DNA from: Collinsella sp. AF33-16
GTDB lineage: Bacteria; Actinomycetota; Coriobacteriia; Coriobacteriales; Coriobacteriaceae
Length of the DNA stretch: 64,000 nt
Reading direction: 5' to 3'
Assembly: GCF_003475325.1 (NCBI RefSeq)
Contig: NZ_QRQC01000007.1
Coordinates: 1-64,000 of the forward strand
Below the pieces are notes generated by a model. It saw only the letters and a list, made by a program, of their open reading frames with translations. It ran no database searches and was not told where the DNA came from. The translations under genes were made by a program, and so were the position numbers. Shown here piece by piece: positions 8,387 through 17,327 of the stretch (position 1 is the stretch's first letter; each line of letters opens with the position of its first letter).

Positions 8387-9010
8387 TTATTTGGTTGTTA
8401 GGGTTAGTAGGTCGTTGGGGGTTTTGAGGTTGTAGGTGGCGTTTGGGATGTCTTGGTGTGATCCCCATGCCGCTCTGGCAAAACTGACCCCTGCCGAAGT
8501 TGCGCATTGTTCGTCGTAGACGGTGTCGCCAACGTAGACGACGTTGCCAGGATTCGCGCCCGTACGCCGGAGATATTCGAGCATGGGTGCGGGTGCGGGT
8601 TTATGTTCGGTTGTGTCTTCGACAAGGATGATGTGCTCAAAATACTTATCGAAACCAAGGGGTGCAATTTCTTTTGTGTATTCGTCGCGCGCACGTGAGG
8701 AGACGATGCCAAGTTTGCAGCCGCTATCGGCGAGTGTTGCGATGACTTCAAGCAAACCTGGAAACACGCTGATGGTGCTTTTAAAGCTGGCGGCAACTTG
8801 GCACCAGCGATCCAACGTTGCCTGCGAGTAGATTCCAAGTTTCTCAAGGGCATCCTTGCCGGGTATGCCGAGGGCAAATTCAAGCTCGTGTCGGGGGAGC
8901 GTTTTGCCGGTCTCTTCTTGGACAATCTGGACAAGCGATGATAGAACGCTTTCTTCTGTATCTGCCAATGTCCCATCAACGTCAAATACGATATGGTCAA
9001 AGTGCTTCAT
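8387..9010 (-). CDS. HAD-superfamily phosphatase, phosphoglycolate phosphatase-like
   Basis: A 207-residue soluble hydrolase. The HAD motif I is FDVDGTLAD at about residues 8-16 (nucleophile Asp and general acid Asp), motif II is IVSSR near 98, and motif III/IV is the lysine in EHKPAPAP with VGDTVYDEQCA near 158. A helical cap of the Gph/PgmB subfamily type lies between motifs I and II. The substrate is unknown; small sugar phosphates are typical. It is on the same strand as the AraC gene but separated by 56 bases. Confidence 0.88.
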   Translation of the reverse strand: MKHFDHIVFDVDGTLADTEESVLSSLVQIVQEETGKTLPRHELEFALGIPGKDALEKLGIYSQATLDRWCQVAASFKSTISVFPGLLEVIATLADSGCKLGIVSSRARDEYTKEIAPLGFDKYFEHIILVEDTTEHKPAPAPMLEYLRRTGANPGNVVYVGDTVYDEQCATSAGVSFARAAWGSHQDIPNATYNLKTPNDLLTLTTK

Positions 9011-9066
9011 ATGATTGCTCCTCTCTGTTGTTTGCCTGCAAGTTTGATGCGGTGACAGAAGAAAGG

Positions 9067-10005
9067 CTAGCGGGATTTCTGCCTGGTGCTATCGAGATTC
9101 TGCCTCGCTGCTCGATAGCTCGAAGGAGTGCATCCCATTTGTTCTTTAAATACCTGGCCAAGATGGCTTGCTGTCGCAAAGCCGCATTGGCGCGCGACTG
9201 TCTGGACCGTTCGCGTGGTGTGTGTCAAAAGTTCGCAAGCACGGTTTACGCGGTATGCGCGCAGATATGCCGCCGGGGTCGTTCCTGCGCAAGCTTCGAT
9301 AATGCGGTAACACTCTCTTTCGCTTACGCCGGCTGCAGATGCCATCTGGGGCACATCTATAGCGGCTGCATAGTTCGCGCGGATATAGTCCAGGATTGCC
9401 TTGAACTGTACGTCGCGGTTGGTCATCCAAGAGGCGTTGTCGGAGGAAAAGAGCGGTTCGGCCTTGGCGTAAATCTGAATCCAGAGCTCTGACAAGCTAT
9501 TCCGAAGCGCCATCTCGTTCTGCGGCCGTTGAAGGTCGTGGTTAAAGGAACTCTTTAGCAAATCGATAAAGGGCATATCGTCGGGGTTGGTGGGCGACCA
9601 TTTGAGCACATCGACGCCTCGACATTGCAGTAAAGGATTGATATAGCGCTTTTGAAGGCGTCCCGCGGGATCGCCGAGCATCGACGGCTGAAAGATATGC
9701 AACATTTGAATGGCTGGTGCCGAATTGGGTGATTGCAGCGTGCTGTGCAAAACGCCGCCGTTGATAAAGCCGGCGGACCCTTCCTCAAAGCGTACGTGCT
9801 CATGAGCCGCGCGCGTTCGATAGTCAATCGCTCCCTGCTCCATGTAGAAAAGCTCAACTTCGGAATGCCAGTGCCAGGGGACGGAATTGCCCGGATAGCG
9901 AGCGAATTCTGCGCGTTCGGCAATATAGGGCCAGTCATCGGCGGTCTCGGGAAACGCTTCCTCGCGTCCTCCGCGGTGCAATTCTATGTGATCCATGTTT
10001 CGCAT
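9067..10005 (-). CDS. AraC-family transcriptional regulator with N-terminal cupin
   Basis: A 312-residue regulator. The N-terminal half is a cupin sensor (PWHWHSEVELFYMEQGAIDY near residues 43-62); the C-terminal 100 residues are the two AraC helix-turn-helix motifs (DVPQMASAAGVSERECYRII and TVQTVARQCGFATASHLGQV). No clear ribosome binding site precedes either MRN at 10005 or MDH at 9996, so the start is uncertain. The target is unknown; neighbours do not suggest a pathway. Confidence 0.9.
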   Translation of the reverse strand: MRNMDHIELHRGGREEAFPETADDWPYIAERAEFARYPGNSVPWHWHSEVELFYMEQGAIDYRTRAAHEHVRFEEGSAGFINGGVLHSTLQSPNSAPAIQMLHIFQPSMLGDPAGRLQKRYINPLLQCRGVDVLKWSPTNPDDMPFIDLLKSSFNHDLQRPQNEMALRNSLSELWIQIYAKAEPLFSSDNASWMTNRDVQFKAILDYIRANYAAAIDVPQMASAAGVSERECYRIIEACAGTTPAAYLRAYRVNRACELLTHTTRTVQTVARQCGFATASHLGQVFKEQMGCTPSSYRAARQNLDSTRQKSR

Positions 10006-10030
10006 GGCATCAGTATAAAGCGCGATGGGC

Positions 10031-10240
10031 TTAGATTGCTCTTGCCTGTTCGGGGAACGCCTTGTTTAGGGATGCTTGGAGCTTTTCGAACGATGCTCGC
10101 AAGTTGAGGTTCTGGTCGGTTGAGCGTTTTGCTTTTGTGGTGGGGGAGTCGAGGAGGCCATTTCTCTGTGTCGGGGGGAAGGAGAAAAGGTCTGCATGTG
10201 TTAGGGATGGCTGCTGTGTTGCGTCATTGGAAGAATGCAT
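10031..10240 (-). CDS. Small hypothetical protein, possibly a remnant
   Basis: A 69-residue ORF beginning MHSSNDATQQPSLTHADLFS, with GAGGAGG twelve bases before the ATG. It is polar and mostly helical in character, with no domain I recognise. Upstream on the same strand an open frame from 10435 to a TAA at 10243-10245 has no ATG and ends HPVRNLLVDIEEAA, one base before the ATG region; the two may be pieces of a decayed operon. Local GC is lower than the surroundings. It could also be non-coding. Confidence 0.35.
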   Translation of the reverse strand: MHSSNDATQQPSLTHADLFSFPPTQRNGLLDSPTTKAKRSTDQNLNLRASFEKLQASLNKAFPEQARAI

Positions 10241-10493
10241 GCTTATGCGGCCTCCTCGATGTCCACCAAAAGGTTGCGCACAGGGTGTGCTGCTAGGTCC
10301 CGTGCGTTGGCAGTATTATGCAGCGGACCGTTCAAAGAAGCGCTAAAGAAAGGCTTAACCTGGTTTGGTGTTACGATGAAACCGCAGGTCAAGGCTATTG
10401 AGTAACACTCTTGAAAGGTTTTGGGCTTAAGGGCTTTCTAAGGTTTGTGACGTGGATGTGGCTCGCCTGTGTGGGGCGTGTGAATGCTCGCTG

Positions 10494-11480
10494 TTAGCGC
10501 TGCGGCTCTGCAGCCCGTACCTGCTCGATGACCTTTTCCATCGTGGCGTCGATGCGGTCTTTTTTGAGCTCGCATTCCCAGATGGTTATGGGTGTCCAGC
10601 CCATTTGAGTGAGTGCCGCCACGGCAGCGCGGTCGCGCTCGACGTTGCGACGGAACTTTGCCTCCCAAAAATCAACATTGCGCTTGGGCTGGCTCGGGTT
10701 GCACTTGGGGCAGCGGTGCCAAAAGCAGCCGTTGACGAAGATGGCGATCTTGCGCCCGGGAAAGGCGATGTCGGGCTTGCCGGGCACCTTCCATTCCAAA
10801 CGATAGCCCGTGAGGCCGGCGGCCCGTAGGCGCTGGCGAACGAGCAGCTCGGGCTTGGTGTTGGCGCGTTTGTTGCCCTTCATGGACTTTTTGATGGCGG
10901 CTCGACGGCGGACCAGTTCGCGCTCGTCAGCGGAGAGGTCCGAGGTATCGATGCCGTCCAGCAGGCCGGGCTTGGGGCGCTTTTTGCTGTGGCGCTTAGG
11001 CTTGCGCTTGGGTTTGGTAGCGGGCTCGTCGGCCGTGGTCTCGGTATCGTTGGCAGCGCCATTAGCCTCAAGCCGGTCTTCCTTCAGCTCAATCAGCGCA
11101 TCAATGAGCCCCTTGTCGGCGGGCATCCATTCCACCGTGGCAAGCGAGGTGCGCGGAATCCAGCGGATATCGAGCTGGCGGTCGTGCTTCTGGGGCTCAT
11201 CGGATTCATCAGCCAGCGAGCAGTAGTAACACTCCATTGAGAGATGAAAATCGGGGTAGTCATACTCAACGGTGTAGAAATCACGTAGGTTGGTGACCTT
11301 TACCTGTAGCTCTTCCATAAGCTCGCGGCGCACAGCGTCTTCGGGTGTTTCGCCGCGCATGAGCTTGCCACCTGGGAACTCCCACAGTCCCTGCATGTCG
11401 CCGTAGCCGCGCTGCACGGCAAGCAGCTCGTCAGATCCATCCTTGCGAATGATCCCAGCGGCAACATGAACAGTCTTCAA
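10494..11480 (-). CDS. Fusion of Nudix (MutT-like) hydrolase and Vsr mismatch endonuclease
   Basis: About 328 residues. The N-terminal 125 residues are a MutT-like Nudix domain with box GGKLMRGE..RRELMEEL near residues 37-58, expected to hydrolyse damaged nucleotides such as 8-oxo-dGTP. A basic linker (KPKRKPKRHSKKRPKP) follows. The last 130 residues are a very-short-patch-repair endonuclease: NTKPELLVRQRLRAAG, GKPDIAFPGRK (catalytic Asp), FVNGCFWHRCPKC (zinc ligands) and FRRNVERD. The start chosen is TTG at 11480 (MKTVHVAAGII), preceded by AGAGGACTCC; a GTG at 11498 is the other option. No Dcm-type cytosine methylase is nearby. Two repair activities on one chain is unusual. Confidence 0.88.
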   Translation of the reverse strand: MKTVHVAAGIIRKDGSDELLAVQRGYGDMQGLWEFPGGKLMRGETPEDAVRRELMEELQVKVTNLRDFYTVEYDYPDFHLSMECYYCSLADESDEPQKHDRQLDIRWIPRTSLATVEWMPADKGLIDALIELKEDRLEANGAANDTETTADEPATKPKRKPKRHSKKRPKPGLLDGIDTSDLSADERELVRRRAAIKKSMKGNKRANTKPELLVRQRLRAAGLTGYRLEWKVPGKPDIAFPGRKIAIFVNGCFWHRCPKCNPSQPKRNVDFWEAKFRRNVERDRAAVAALTQMGWTPITIWECELKKDRIDATMEKVIEQVRAAEPQR

Positions 11481-11624
11481 CAGGAGTCCTCTCTCCACAT
11501 CAACACATGGCAGGCTACCCTTACCTTACACAACGGTAAGGCAAGCGTAAGCCATATCGATGGTAGCCGACTCGGCTCCTTGCGACTATAGATGCCGTAG
11601 ACTAATCGCAAGAAAGGACTCGGT

Positions 11625-12410
11625 ATGCAAACCACCCAAATGGCGACCCCGGTACTGGAGGTCGCGCATCTCGAAAAGGTATATGGAGCGCTGGGCAACG
11701 TGACCCGCGCGCTCAACGACGTCAACTTTACCGCCAACCGCGGCGAATTCGTCGGCATCATGGGAGCCTCGGGCTCGGGCAAGTCGACGTTGCTCAACTG
11801 CGTGTCGACCATCGATAGCGCCACGAGTGGCACCATCCGCATCAACGGCCAGGACGTGACGCGCATGAAGCAGGCCAAGCTTTCGCAGTTCCGCCGCGAG
11901 GAGCTGGGCTTTATCTTCCAGGACTCCAACCTACTCGATACGCTCACGGCACGCGAGAACATCGCCCTGCCGCTCACCATCGCCCGCACAAACTCGGCAG
12001 AGATCTCGACCCGCGTGCAGGATGTAGCAGCGCGCCTGTCTATCAGTCAGGTGCTCGACAAGTATCCCTACCAAATGTCGGGCGGCCAGCAGCAGCGCGT
12101 TGCCGCGGCTCGCGCGCTCGTCACCGACCCCACCATGATCATGGCCGACGAGCCCACCGGCGCCCTCGATTCCAAGAGCGCTCGCCTGCTGCTCGAGAGC
12201 CTGGAGGCCCTTAACCGCCGCCTGCGCGCCACCGTGCTCATGGTTACGCACGACAGTTTTGCCGCCAGCTACACGAGCCGTGTGCTGTTTATTCGCGACG
12301 GCAAGATCTTTACCGAGCTGCGCCGCGGCGACACCGACCGCCGAGAGTTCTTCGACCGCATTATGGAGGTCGTTGCCATGATGGGCGGTGAGGGCTCCGA
12401 TGCTCTGTAA
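11625..12410 (+). CDS. ABC transporter ATP-binding protein, BceA/MacB type
   Basis: A 261-residue cytoplasmic ATPase. Walker A is GASGSGKST near residue 46, the signature is [14 protein letters not shown] near 147, and Walker B is [12 protein letters not shown] near 171. It belongs to the class that partners FtsX-like permeases for peptide-antibiotic resistance or lipoprotein/peptide export. The start ATG at 11625 follows AAAGGA. Its stop overlaps the permease start (ATG 12400, stop 12408-12410), so the two are translationally coupled. No two-component system lies next to it, as often found for true BceAB. Confidence 0.93.
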   Translation: MQTTQMATPVLEVAHLEKVYGALGNVTRALNDVNFTANRGEFVGIMGASGSGKSTLLNCVSTIDSATSGTIRINGQDVTRMKQAKLSQFRREELGFIFQDSNLLDTLTARENIALPLTIARTNSAEISTRVQDVAARLSISQVLDKYPYQMSGGQQQRVAAARALVTDPTMIMADEPTGALDSKSARLLLESLEALNRRLRATVLMVTHDSFAASYTSRVLFIRDGKIFTELRRGDTDRREFFDRIMEVVAMMGGEGSDAL

Positions 12411-14637
12411 ACTCGCTTGGGGCAACGTCCGCCGCGCCGGCCGCGACTACCTCGTCTACCTTTTGACGCTCACCCTGGGCGTCACGGTCTTCTATGCCTT
12501 CAATACCGTCTCGATGCAGGTCGACATTGCCGGCATCGATGAAGAGGGCTTGGCACAGGTTATGGGCAGCATGCTCGGCTACCTGACGTACTTTTTGGCC
12601 GGTGTGATGGCCTTTTTGATGATGTATGCCAATAACTTCATCATGAAACGCCGCAAAAAGGAGTTTGGCCTGTACCAGGTGCTCGGCATGGGGCGCGGGC
12701 GCGTCGCCACGATCATGACGCTCGAGACCGTGATAGTATCGGTCGTGGCCTTTGTCGCCGGCATTGTGCTGGGTGTGGGACTCTCCCAGCTCATGACGTT
12801 CTTTACGGCCTCGCTCTTTAAGACACAGATTGCCAATTTCCACTTCTTTTTCTCGGTGCATGCGTTCAACCTGACCCTTGCCTGCATGCTCGTAATGTTT
12901 GTGCTCACACTGCTGCTGAACCTTCGCGCCGTGCGCCGCACCAAGCTCATCGAGCTTATGGGTGCCGAGCGTCGCAACGAGAGCATCAAGACGCGCAACC
13001 CCTGGATCGCGATTGCCATCTTTGTCGTGGGCGTGGTGCTGGTGGGCGTGGCCTATTACCGCCTGCTGCGCGACGGGTTCCCGCTAACTGCGACGGACAG
13101 CAAGCTGCAAGAGGCCATGAGCCAGTTTGGCATTACGACCGCTATGGTTACAGTGGGCACCTTTGCGCTGTTCTGGGGACTCTCGGGCATGCTTATCAAG
13201 CTGTTGCAGAGCCTGCGCAGCGTGTATTGGTGCGGCCTCAATATGTTTACCGTGCGTCAGCTTTCGGCCAAGGTCAATACGGTGTGCTTTTCGATGGGTG
13301 TCATCGCGATGATTCTGTTCCTTGCCATCACTTCGGTGACGTGCGGTATGTCGATCGCCAATGTGATGAACGAAAACCTGGAGCGCTATAACCCTGTTGA
13401 CGTGTCTCAGACGTATGTCTATTACACGCCCGAAACGCTCGATTACTACAAGGAGTATGTCAATCCGTCTGAGGCCGATCGCATGGTGCTGGCCGATGCA
13501 ACGGTCGATTTGTACGCTGCATGGCATGGCGATCGTAAAGATCCCGATAACGTTGCAGACGGTATTAAGGGCAAGTCGGCGGACAACAACGACGAGACCG
13601 GCAAGAAGGTCAATATCGCCGATGTTGCCGGTGAGCATGTGCAGATCGATTCGTATCTGAGCTACCCGCTTGGCGGCTCGGGCCCCTCGGTGGTGGCGGG
13701 TGAGATGTGCAAGGCCATGGGCGAAAAGCTTCCCAAGGCGCTCGAGGGAAGCAACGCCGATGATATGGGCCTGTTTGTGACGCCGGCGAGCCAGTACAAC
13801 AAACTGCGCCAGATGATGGGCGAGGAGCCGGTGAGCATTGGCCGCGACCAGTATCTGCTCACGTGTGATATGGGCGGCGAGTTGGTCGACATGTACACCA
13901 AGTATATGGCCGGCGGCCATGCCCTTACCTTGGGCGGGCATACGCTCAAGCCCGCAACCGATAAGTCGGACGAAGATACGGCGGCCATCGCCAACTCGGC
14001 GATGGGCAGTAATCCGGGTACCGTCGTCGTTGCCGACGAGCTGTTGTCCCAACTTAATCTGCAGCCGTATTCCAGTAGCCTGCTCGTTAACTACAAACAG
14101 GGGATGGATACGACCGAGGCAGACGAGAGCATTAAATACACTCTGCTCGACGATCTGCTCGTTGACGGCAAGAAGCCGGGGTCGTGGGGAACCTTCATCA
14201 CACGCTCCGAGATGTACACGCAAGCAGCGCAAATGAACGGTCTTATTAGCTACCTAGCCATCTACATCGGCTTTGTATTGGTCGTTGCATGCGCGGCGAT
14301 TCTGTCGATCCAGCAACTCTCCAACGTGGCCGATGGCAGCCGCAGCTATCGTGTGCTGGCACAGATCGGCTGCGACGACCGCCAGATTCGCCATTCGGTG
14401 ATGGCGCAGCAAGCGGTATTCTTCCTGTTCCCGCTGGCAGTGGGCCTAGCGCACTCCTTTGTGGCACTTAAGGTGATCATCGAGCTGGTGAGCATATTCG
14501 GAAATATGAGCATCGGCGGCACCGTGGGCCTCACCTGTGCGATCTTCCTGGCAGCCTATGGTGGCTACTTCCTGGTGACGTACCTCATGAGCGCCGGCAT
14601 GGTACAAGCTGCCATCGCCACCCGCTACAGCGAGTAA
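12400..14637 (+). CDS. FtsX-like ABC permease, BceB-like
   Basis: A 745-residue membrane protein. A first helix (YLVYLLTLTLGVTVFYAF, residues about 16-33) and a FtsX-type helix set near 55-170 and 205-320 precede a large extracellular domain of about 270 residues (about 330-600), then three C-terminal helices. This 10-helix layout with one big outer domain is that of BceB-type bacitracin/lantibiotic detoxification permeases. The start ATG at 12400 has GTGAGGG upstream; a GTG at 12388 is possible. The last 20 codons recur as a fragment at 22827-22886. A class II repeat follows the stop codon. Confidence 0.9.
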   Translation: MLCKLAWGNVRRAGRDYLVYLLTLTLGVTVFYAFNTVSMQVDIAGIDEEGLAQVMGSMLGYLTYFLAGVMAFLMMYANNFIMKRRKKEFGLYQVLGMGRGRVATIMTLETVIVSVVAFVAGIVLGVGLSQLMTFFTASLFKTQIANFHFFFSVHAFNLTLACMLVMFVLTLLLNLRAVRRTKLIELMGAERRNESIKTRNPWIAIAIFVVGVVLVGVAYYRLLRDGFPLTATDSKLQEAMSQFGITTAMVTVGTFALFWGLSGMLIKLLQSLRSVYWCGLNMFTVRQLSAKVNTVCFSMGVIAMILFLAITSVTCGMSIANVMNENLERYNPVDVSQTYVYYTPETLDYYKEYVNPSEADRMVLADATVDLYAAWHGDRKDPDNVADGIKGKSADNNDETGKKVNIADVAGEHVQIDSYLSYPLGGSGPSVVAGEMCKAMGEKLPKALEGSNADDMGLFVTPASQYNKLRQMMGEEPVSIGRDQYLLTCDMGGELVDMYTKYMAGGHALTLGGHTLKPATDKSDEDTAAIANSAMGSNPGTVVVADELLSQLNLQPYSSSLLVNYKQGMDTTEADESIKYTLLDDLLVDGKKPGSWGTFITRSEMYTQAAQMNGLISYLAIYIGFVLVVACAAILSIQQLSNVADGSRSYRVLAQIGCDDRQIRHSVMAQQAVFFLFPLAVGLAHSFVALKVIIELVSIFGNMSIGGTVGLTCAIFLAAYGGYFLVTYLMSAGMVQAAIATRYSE

Positions 14638-14674
14638 CCTGCCTAGCGAAAAGTAAAATCATCACAGGTTGAGC

Positions 14675-14824
14675 ATAAGTCAGCGAAAGCATCCCTAGGC
14701 GAGCAAGGTGACGTGAAAGAGGAGGGAAGCGTACTTCGGTACGCGACCGACGATTGAACGTCAGATTGCCGCCTAGGGGCGCTTGCAGCGTCGAGCCGTT
14801 ACGCGGTTTGGCAAAACCGCGTAA
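14675..14824 (-). repeat. Class II 3' element, copy 1 (after the membrane LuxR gene)
   Basis: Read on the minus strand it starts right after the LuxR stop with a hairpin TTACGCGGTTTT..AAACCGCGTAA, then CGACGCTGC, a stem pair CCTAGGCG/CGCCTAGG, an inner hairpin GCGTAC..GTACGC, the block CACCTTGCTCGCC and a tail TCGCTGACTT. The copy at 58961-59110 keeps these blocks while both stems have changed with pairing kept. Confidence 0.75.
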
Positions 14825-14826
14825 CC

Positions 14827-15792
14827 TCAGCGCTTCCAAAAGTGGAGGATCAACGTCGTACGGTTTTGCTGCTCGGTTTTGACCAGGATGTTGTGGATGT
14901 GGGTCTTGACGGTACCCACGGCAAGGAAGAGCTCGTCAGCGATCTCTTGGTTCGATTTGCCCAACACAACCAGACGCATGACTTCGGTTTCGCGGTTGGA
15001 GAGCTTGTAGGCGTTGCGATAGAAGGGCATCTGCTCTTCGATGTGTCGATCAAGATCGCTGACGTTCTTTTCCTCGGGCGCCTCCTGCATGCGAATCGAA
15101 AGCACGTGATAGGCATAGATGATCAGCAGAATCGCAAAGTAGCACGCAAAGATGTTCTCGCTAAAGTTGCGCTCGGACAGGTACAGCTGCAGCCAAGAGG
15201 GTGCCAGGCTCATGGGAACAACAAGGATGTTGTAGAAATCCTCGGCAACGATGCACCCGACCAGAATGGCGCCGATAATGAGGTGCTTTCGTTGATTGTT
15301 GACGCACGCCTTAAGCTCGATCTGCGTGCTTTTATGCGCCGTCCAAAAGATATACAGTCCCACAAATACAAGGAATACCTGACGCATCGTGTAGTAGAGC
15401 CATTGATGTATGGGGCCGTAGGGGACAGCGACAATGATCAGCAGCTCGCTCAGGAAGAACGTTGCGACGGGAATAACAAACTGCTTTTTTGAATGTTTGT
15501 CGAGCAAGTCCATGGCAATGAGCCAGATAAAAGCTTGTGAAGCGGTCGCCACAAGGGTCCGCAACACAGGCATGGTAATTGAGTAATAGTCGCTGGCTGG
15601 AAAACTCTGGTTTTGCAACGTGTATTCAAAAAAGAAGATCTCGGTCATCTCGATGGCATAGCAAATAAAAACGCCGCTGCCATAGATAAAGAAGCGTCGA
15701 CGAGACGAGGCATAGGCGGCAAGCGAAAGCACTGCCGTCACAATACAGATCACGAGTATCGCTAGGGTATAGAAGAACATCAGGGTGTTCAT
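14827..15792 (-). CDS. Membrane-embedded LuxR-family regulator, AguR-like
   Basis: About 321 residues. Roughly seven hydrophobic helices fill residues 1-235, starting at MNTLMFFYTLAILVICIV; the C-terminal 65 residues are a LuxR helix-turn-helix (KLSNRETEVMRLVVLGKSNQ and TVKTHIHNILVK). There is no receiver domain, so it is a one-component sensor that binds DNA from the membrane. It is divergent from putrescine carbamoyltransferase. In lactococci and enterococci AguR has this architecture and activates the agmatine deiminase operon in response to agmatine, so the same role is inferred here from position. Related membrane LuxR proteins in this class of bacteria serve other pathways, so the ligand is not proven. 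ATG at 15807 is an alternative start. Confidence 0.85.
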   Translation of the reverse strand: MNTLMFFYTLAILVICIVTAVLSLAAYASSRRRFFIYGSGVFICYAIEMTEIFFFEYTLQNQSFPASDYYSITMPVLRTLVATASQAFIWLIAMDLLDKHSKKQFVIPVATFFLSELLIIVAVPYGPIHQWLYYTMRQVFLVFVGLYIFWTAHKSTQIELKACVNNQRKHLIIGAILVGCIVAEDFYNILVVPMSLAPSWLQLYLSERNFSENIFACYFAILLIIYAYHVLSIRMQEAPEEKNVSDLDRHIEEQMPFYRNAYKLSNRETEVMRLVVLGKSNQEIADELFLAVGTVKTHIHNILVKTEQQNRTTLILHFWKR

Positions 15793-15909
15793 CTGCCACC
15801 GTCCCATCTCATTTCATCTATGGCCGAGCCCTGTATACCTTGTGGGATATAGACGTCTCAACCCTTCGTTCCATTGCGGATTAGGCGCCGAGATACAGCA
15901 TAGCCGTAT

Positions 15910-15999
15910 ACCGTTCGCGGTTCTAGATAGTAAACCCCCTGCAAGCTGGCTACCTGCGGGTTTATATTGGTTTAGAGGGGATGTAACTCCGTGAACGGT
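15910..15999. promoter_or_regulatory. Inverted 11-mers in the LuxR/ptcA divergent promoter
   Basis: ACCGTTCGCGG (15910-15920) and its near reverse complement CCGTGAACGGT (15989-15999) flank a 68-base stretch that contains a small CCCCTGCA..TGCGGG hairpin. They are candidates for the regulator's binding sites. The rest of the 329-base gap shows nothing else clear. Confidence 0.4.
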
Positions 16000-16121
16000 C
16001 TTTAATCCCGAATAAACTAGGTTAAAATTGCATACGGGTGAATGATGGTCTTGTCAACACGAGGCGTGATGTTCGAGCGCCTCATAGCAATAGTCGGCAC
16101 GACCGGCGGAAAGGAATCGAC

Positions 16122-17195
16122 ATGGCGCTGCCTAAGGATTTCATCGACACCAACGACTTCACCAAAGAGCAGATCCTGGCTATCGAGGATCTTGGCCTGG
16201 CAATGAAGAAGGCCATCAAGGTTGACGGCTATTATCCGCACCTGCTCCGCAACCAGAGCCTTGGCATGATCTTCCAGCAGGTTTCCACCCGCACCCGTCT
16301 TTCCTTCGAGACCGCCATGTGCGACCTCGGCGGCCATGCTCAGTTCTATGGCCCTGGCACCATTCAGCTCGGTGGCCACGAGTCCCTGGGCGACACCGCT
16401 CGCGTCATGGGCGACCTGCTCGACATCATGATGGCTCGCGTTGACCGTCACAAGGACGTCGTCGGCCTCGCCAAGGGTTCCGCTGTGCCCGTCATCAATG
16501 GCATGTCCGAGTTCAACCATCCCACGCAGGAGATGGGCGACCTCATGACCATGCTCGAGAACCTCCCCGAGGGCAAGAAGATCGAGGGCTGCACCCTGGC
16601 CTTCATCGGCGACGCCACCCAGGTCTGCGTCTCCCTCATGTTCATCGCCTCCAAGGTCGGCATGAAGTTTGTCCAGTTTGGACCCAAGGGCCACCAGATC
16701 CCCGACGGCGGCCTGCACGTTGGCACCGTTGAGGAGCGCGCCGAGTTCGGCAAGCAGATGATGGCCATCGCCGAGGAGAACTGCAAGGTCTCCGGCGGCT
16801 CCGTCGTCATCTCCGACGACATCGAGTGCATCAAGGGCGCCGACTTCATCTACACCGACGTGTGGTATGGCCTGTACGACGAGGAGGTCTCGGGCGAGAA
16901 CTACATGGACGTGTTCTACCCCAAGTATCAGGTCACCATGGACATGATGAACTTCGCCGGCCCCAACTCCAAGTTCATGCACTGCCTGCCGGCCACTCGC
17001 AACGAGGAAGTCGTCGACGAGGTTATGGACGATCCCGAGCGCTCCCTGTGCTGGGTCGAGGCCGAGAACCGCAAGCACTCCATCCGTGCTCTCCTCGCTG
17101 CCCTGGGCAAGCGCACCCCGCTCAACGACGAGGGTGTCGAGTACTCCGCCAAGGCCGAGCTTCACGCCGCTCTCGAGGCTCTCGAGCAGCTCTAA
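16122..17195 (+). CDS. ptcA: Putrescine carbamoyltransferase (OTC family)
   Basis: Phosphorolysis of N-carbamoylputrescine to putrescine and carbamoyl phosphate, the second step of the agmatine deiminase route. The 357 residues contain the carbamoyl-phosphate motif STRTR (about 55-59), HPTQE, and HCLPATR. The stretches [15 protein letters not shown] and FYPKYQV resemble, as I recall them, enterococcal PTC rather than ornithine transcarbamylase, and the neighbours (agmatine deiminase, AguD-like antiporters, AguR-like regulator) support that. Start ATG 16122 has GGAAAGGAA upstream. Carbamate kinase, which would turn carbamoyl phosphate into ATP, is not in the window. Automatic pipelines would probably call it ornithine carbamoyltransferase. 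Confidence 0.9.
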   Translation: MALPKDFIDTNDFTKEQILAIEDLGLAMKKAIKVDGYYPHLLRNQSLGMIFQQVSTRTRLSFETAMCDLGGHAQFYGPGTIQLGGHESLGDTARVMGDLLDIMMARVDRHKDVVGLAKGSAVPVINGMSEFNHPTQEMGDLMTMLENLPEGKKIEGCTLAFIGDATQVCVSLMFIASKVGMKFVQFGPKGHQIPDGGLHVGTVEERAEFGKQMMAIAEENCKVSGGSVVISDDIECIKGADFIYTDVWYGLYDEEVSGENYMDVFYPKYQVTMDMMNFAGPNSKFMHCLPATRNEEVVDEVMDDPERSLCWVEAENRKHSIRALLAALGKRTPLNDEGVEYSAKAELHAALEALEQL

Positions 17196-17327
17196 GCCTT
17201 AAGCCTGCTAAACGCACGTTTGCGGGCGGCGGATGCTCGTCTCCTGTCGTCCGCTCACCGAGGCTCAGGCAATTGCCTTAGTACCTTGGGCCTCGGATCT
17301 GTCCAAGACTGAGCGAAGGAGCTCATC

